In this document: positions 62,101 to 64,000 of the stretch, one piece after another | Position numbering within the stretch: the stretch's first letter is position 1 | Layout: every line of letters begins with the position of its first letter | NCBI GenBank assembly: GCA_963693285.1 | Contig: OY848924.1 | Span: 2,036,144-2,100,143, forward strand | DNA length: 64,000 nucleotides | Direction of reading: 5' to 3' | DNA from: Xestospongia muta | Lineage: Eukaryota; Porifera; Demospongiae; Haplosclerida; Petrosiidae | Notes under the pieces: generated by a model | Told to the model about the DNA's origin: nothing | Seen by the model: the letters and a program-made list of their open reading frames with translations, nothing else | Database searches by the model: none | Translations under genes and position numbers: made by a program

Positions 62101-63802
62101 ATGCTATATGAAGTGGACTCTGTCCCCACTATAAATGAAATAAATTGTTTAATAATAATAATAGATTAAACTTGTTAAAGTGGACATATATAGAAATATA
62201 CATACACACATGGTCCAAAACAATCAGGTTTATTTCATGTAAGAACACATTAATGTTTTGTATATTGTTTTACATATTAGGTTTATTATATTTTCCAGTC
62301 ATATTAGTAATTGTTATATATCAAACAACAAATGAGAGCTACTTTGTCCCACCCACACAAATTACATTGAAAATTAATTACATGGCATGAAAAGGTTAAC
62401 TTAATTGTATTCATTACGTTGGCTTTCATCTATATCCTGTCCTACTAGACAGGTAGTACTACATATATGTACATGTAGTAGAGATAATAAATGAAATATA
62501 AACTATATACAATACACACTGACCTTGTTATAAATGTTAGGATTTGCATTTGACTGTAGGAGAAATTGGACTACCTCAGTGTTACCATTACCTGAGGCTA
62601 TATGCAAAGCTGTATTATTATCCTAATAATAAAAAAACAAAGAATGTGAATGAAAATATGACTACTACAATATTTAAAATACTACAGTAAGAGAATATAA
62701 CTAAGTCTGGTAATCAGTTATAGTATAGTGAAGATATCACAGCAATGTTGAACATCATACTATAGAGTTAGTAACAGTTTAAAAATATATGTGTACACAG
62801 ATGAAGTAGTGACTTTGTTGATGACAGAATTAGTCTAATTCCTTGTCTATTACAGCAATACAACAATATTGTTTATTGTGGTATCTAGATATAGTAAGTT
62901 CATAACATAGAAGTCAAATTATACATTGAACTGTGGATTCTTATTATGTACTGTGGCTTTGAGTATCATACTTTGGTTTTCAATTGTTGGTATCTACACA
63001 CACTCAAAATAGCATTTTGTCAATTCAACCATTGTCTTTGTTACCATAATTTCATCAATATGACGTAACCCCAATATTGAGTTACCACAAAGCCAAAACT
63101 GGTCGAACTCAATATGTATAAAGTCAACTAGAAGCCAAAAGGTACTCTTTGTAGTTTGTATCTAGTAATTGAAGCCATGAGCAAGAGATAGATACTATTT
63201 CAACTTAACTAATTGGATTAGGAACAGTTGAAACAGAATCTGCTTATAGCTTCAATTGAAGTCATGATTCAATTACTATAGCAAAGTGGATGTAAAAGAA
63301 ATGTGGTTGTAGATGCAACTGGTTGCAAATTGGCTTTATGCACATTAAGATACACTATAGTTGGCCTTGTAGCAACTTAGAATGGGTTTACATCATATTG
63401 ATGAAACTGTGGTAACGAAGACCTCGGTTAAAATGACAAAATGCTTTTTTCAGTGCACAAACTATTACAATGACCTAGTGTTTTCATCATCATATTGATT
63501 CCTATATTACAATGTCATGACATATACAGTATAGCTCATTAGGTTTGAATATTTCATGATAAAAAATATTATTCAAAGTATTAAATCTTGTATATCTGAC
63601 TTCTCATGAAAATATTATATTGTTTTTTAAATAAACTTATAATTGTGAAATTAATGATCCTTTACTAGAAAAGAGCCATTTATTATAATAAGATATAACT
63701 TACTAAATATTGGTCTTTAGCATTCACATTAGCATTCTTCTGTAAAGCTTCTTTCACTATATCTACTAGTCCATATGCAGCAGTAGCTAGCAATATTTCA
63801 TC
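49804..63802 (-). CDS. Copy 2: ankyrin-ROC-COR-Death protein with C-terminal membrane anchor (5' end beyond window)
   Basis: Exons 5' to 3': 63704-63802, 62524-62622, 62027-62128, 61782-61886, 60971-61069, 59628-59729, 57096-57197, 55071-55172, 52553-54631, 52319-52406, 51889-52161, 51661-51723, 50822-50869, 50648-50731, 50153-50251, 50037-50106, 49804-49834 (TGA at 49804-49806). The sum is 3,645 nt, an exact multiple of three, giving 1,214 residues for the visible part. Eight ankyrin exons, ROC-COR and Death domain correspond to copy 1. The tail does not: no CARD exon is found, and the protein ends in one hydrophobic helix plus ten residues. The first exons corresponding to 28239-26852 of copy 1 should lie beyond 64000. 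Tandem paralogue in the same orientation; promoter not visible. Confidence 0.8.
50153..51723 (-). CDS. Linker exons of copy 2
   Basis: Exons 51661-51723 ([12 protein letters not shown], near-identical to copy 1), 50822-50869 ([14 protein letters not shown]), 50648-50731 ([17 protein letters not shown], related to copy 1 exon 12147-12200) and 50153-50251 (Asn/Ser/Gly/His-rich, [18 protein letters not shown]). All phase 1-1. No NLS-like exon matches the one at 10547-10630. Likely a disordered spacer between the Death domain and the membrane anchor. Confidence 0.65.
51889..52161 (-). CDS. Death domain exon, copy 2
   Basis: 273 nt, phase 1-1, as in copy 1. Shows [19 protein letters not shown], then [20 protein letters not shown] and [13 protein letters not shown]. 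Sequence has drifted more from copy 1 than the ROC-COR exon has, mainly in helices 1 to 3. Confidence 0.8.
52319..52406 (-). CDS. Short linker exon before Death domain, copy 2
   Basis: 88 nt; reads [20 protein letters not shown]. The donor GTTTGA is weak, as is GTTAGA in copy 1. Joins in phase on both sides. Confidence 0.6.
52553..54631 (-). CDS. ROC-COR GTPase exon, copy 2 (693 codons)
   Basis: Same length and borders as 13164-15242. It keeps [39 protein letters not shown] and VVGSYADQ. One residue fewer in [10 protein letters not shown] and one more in [11 protein letters not shown] offset each other against copy 1. Opens with [16 protein letters not shown] (ankyrin half). The open frame over 2 kb and even spread of differences suggest that both copies are under selection (impression, not measured). 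Confidence 0.9.
54632..55070 (-). other. Intron of copy 2
   Basis: Contains three CCCTAAA units at about 54808-54826 and sequence shared with 17150-17340. No exon is seen. The interstitial telomere-like stretch is too short to interpret. Confidence 0.5.
56372..56534 (+). pseudogene. Intronic plus-strand pseudo-exon, copy b
   Basis: Reads [20 protein letters not shown], continues VPKNAITQL, a TAG stop, then [18 protein letters not shown] and a GTAAAT donor. Related copies at 16579 and 58909. It lies antisense in an intron of copy 2. Source gene not recognised. Confidence 0.45.
57917..57943 (-). pseudogene. Fragment of an ankyrin exon in an intron
   Basis: The minus strand reads DNDTALHLA just after an acceptor-like AG, matching the start of the exons at 25724-25822 and 62524-62622. 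The flanking AATGTGAATGAAAATATGAC also matches the intron beyond 62640. It is a short copied patch, bounded on both sides by repeats of GTGGGTGGGGCTAAAT. Confidence 0.65.
58065..58441. mobile_element. MITE carrying a HIRAN-like coding fragment
   Basis: The left end TACCTTAATTAGTTTTTATT and the right end AAAAAGCTAATTATGGTA are inverted and extend inward for about 35 bp. The insertion separates otherwise continuous duplicated sequence (compare 55915 with 58055 and 58455). The centre is coding (58200-58361). Confidence 0.7.
58200..58361 (+). CDS. HIRAN-like domain fragment inside a MITE (53 codons)
   Basis: An ATG-initiated open frame reads [19 protein letters not shown], then [15 protein letters not shown] and a stop. 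The (E/Q)PxNPxDxxAVAV pattern preceded by GYHVYKxIW resembles HIRAN-type domains found as many copies in cnidarian and sponge proteins (recollection, not a search). GC content is higher than its surroundings. It is likely captured host or element sequence. Confidence 0.5.
   Translation: MARVMEKDVPCCTRGYHVYKAIWIAAIGEQLTCMKQPTNPVDRYAVAVIRNRH
58909..59063 (+). pseudogene. Intronic plus-strand pseudo-exon, copy c
   Basis: Reads [20 protein letters not shown], continues to a TAG stop, then [17 protein letters not shown] with GTAAAT donor. Near-identical to copy b, as expected from the module duplication. Confidence 0.45.
59140..59330. repeat. TGATGTCATCA-bearing interspersed repeat
   Basis: Two copies of the CATAATGATGTCATCATTAT phrase followed by GTACAAGTTACACCAAGAAGC. 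It is duplicated from the block at 56595-56800 and related to 16834-16905 and 40161-40310. Confidence 0.6.
60971..61069 (-). CDS. Ankyrin exon, copy 2 (single member of the five-exon type in copy 1)
   Basis: Reads [20 protein letters not shown] and continues [10 protein letters not shown]. Phase 0-0, 33 codons, donor GTCAGT as in the exons at 20709 and 21424 of copy 1. Confidence 0.8.
61451..61718. mobile_element. MITE, ATACCGTATA family
   Basis: About 268 bp; the left end ATACCGTATAGTGGGATTTA and the right end TAAATCCCGGTATACGGTAT are inverted, with pairing continuing about 60 bp inward (AAAATTTGGCGAATTGGCAA and its partner). Same family as 39387-39942. Confidence 0.8.
61782..63802 (-). CDS. 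First four visible ankyrin exons of copy 2
   Basis: 63704-63802 ([20 protein letters not shown]), 62524-62622 ([20 protein letters not shown]), 62027-62128 ([20 protein letters not shown], one codon longer than in copy 1) and 61782-61886 ([18 protein letters not shown], two codons longer, ending HHCGGYK). They match copy 1 exons 26448 to 24987 in order, spacing and phase. Confidence 0.8.
63001..63455. mobile_element. MITE of about 455 bp present only in copy 2 intron
   Basis: The left CACTCAAAATAGCATTTTGT and right ACAAAATGCTTTTTTCAGTG are inverted, and pairing runs about 60 bp (GTTACCATAATTTCATCAAT against its partner). CACA flanks both sides and may be the target duplication. The homologous intron of copy 1 (around 26200) lacks it. 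Confidence 0.75.
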
Positions 63803-64000
63803 CTAAGAAATCACAATAAGTAAATACAGATAATGTACATCATAATAAATACAACAGTATATACTAGGAATACACATGTACATAAATGTCACATGACCCA
63901 GATTTCATCAACCAGAAGCTCCATTATTAACTATGTATAAAGTACATGACCATGTACAGTGTTATATAACTATATCCAACATATTAAAGTACACTTTATT
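63803..64000 (-). other. Intron sequence at window edge
   Basis: Non-coding part of copy 2 leading towards its first exons, which are outside the window. Nothing further recognised. Confidence 0.5.

Overview
The window looks like nuclear DNA of an animal, most likely a demosponge. It is AT-rich, genes have many short GT-AG introns, and the recognisable proteins are metazoan in type: ankyrin/ROC-COR/Death-domain and CARD-like proteins, an animal-type geranylgeranyl diphosphate synthase, a CDK4/6-type kinase fragment and pieces of a group VI phospholipase A2. There is no bacterial-style gene packing. The sponge assignment is inference from architecture and genome style, not a database match.

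Layout. 1-400: relic of a non-LTR retrotransposon. 500-5200 (+): exons of an ankyrin-type iPLA2 whose catalytic core is absent, with a decayed CDK4/6-like fragment lying where the core should be. 5650-29785 (-): a large gene (copy 1) with 12 single-exon ankyrin repeats, one 693-codon ROC-COR exon, a Death domain, a Ser/Thr-rich linker with an NLS-like stretch, and two alternative CARD-like last exons. Its chained exons sum to an exact multiple of three (1,562 residues). 30215-32180: tandem satellite with a unit of about 153 bp. 33.8-36.1 kb: weak exons of unrecognised genes. 36.1-40.5 kb: mostly non-coding, with a hairpin, two E2F-like motifs and a MITE. 40566-45188 (+): GGPS1 exons 1-8, then partly duplicated exons, with no C-terminal exons found. 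45919-49440 (+): better-preserved CDK4/6-like exons followed by a frameshifted iPLA2 tail, a segmental duplicate of 2766-5250. 49804-63802 and beyond (-): copy 2 of the ankyrin-ROC-COR-Death gene, running off the right edge. It lacks the CARD exons and instead ends in a single transmembrane helix ten residues from the stop.

The most interesting content is this pair of tandem DAPK-like but kinase-less ROCO genes. They share sensor (ankyrin), switch (ROC GTPase) and Death-domain parts but end differently: CARD-like with an NLS-like linker versus a tail-anchor. Ankyrin repeats are encoded as phase 0-0 cassettes of about 33 codons that have multiplied independently in each copy. Introns are full of MITEs, one carrying a HIRAN-like coding fragment and one a piggyBac-type element with a visible empty site.

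All exon joins are read from splice signals and phase only. No transcript, alignment or database search was available.
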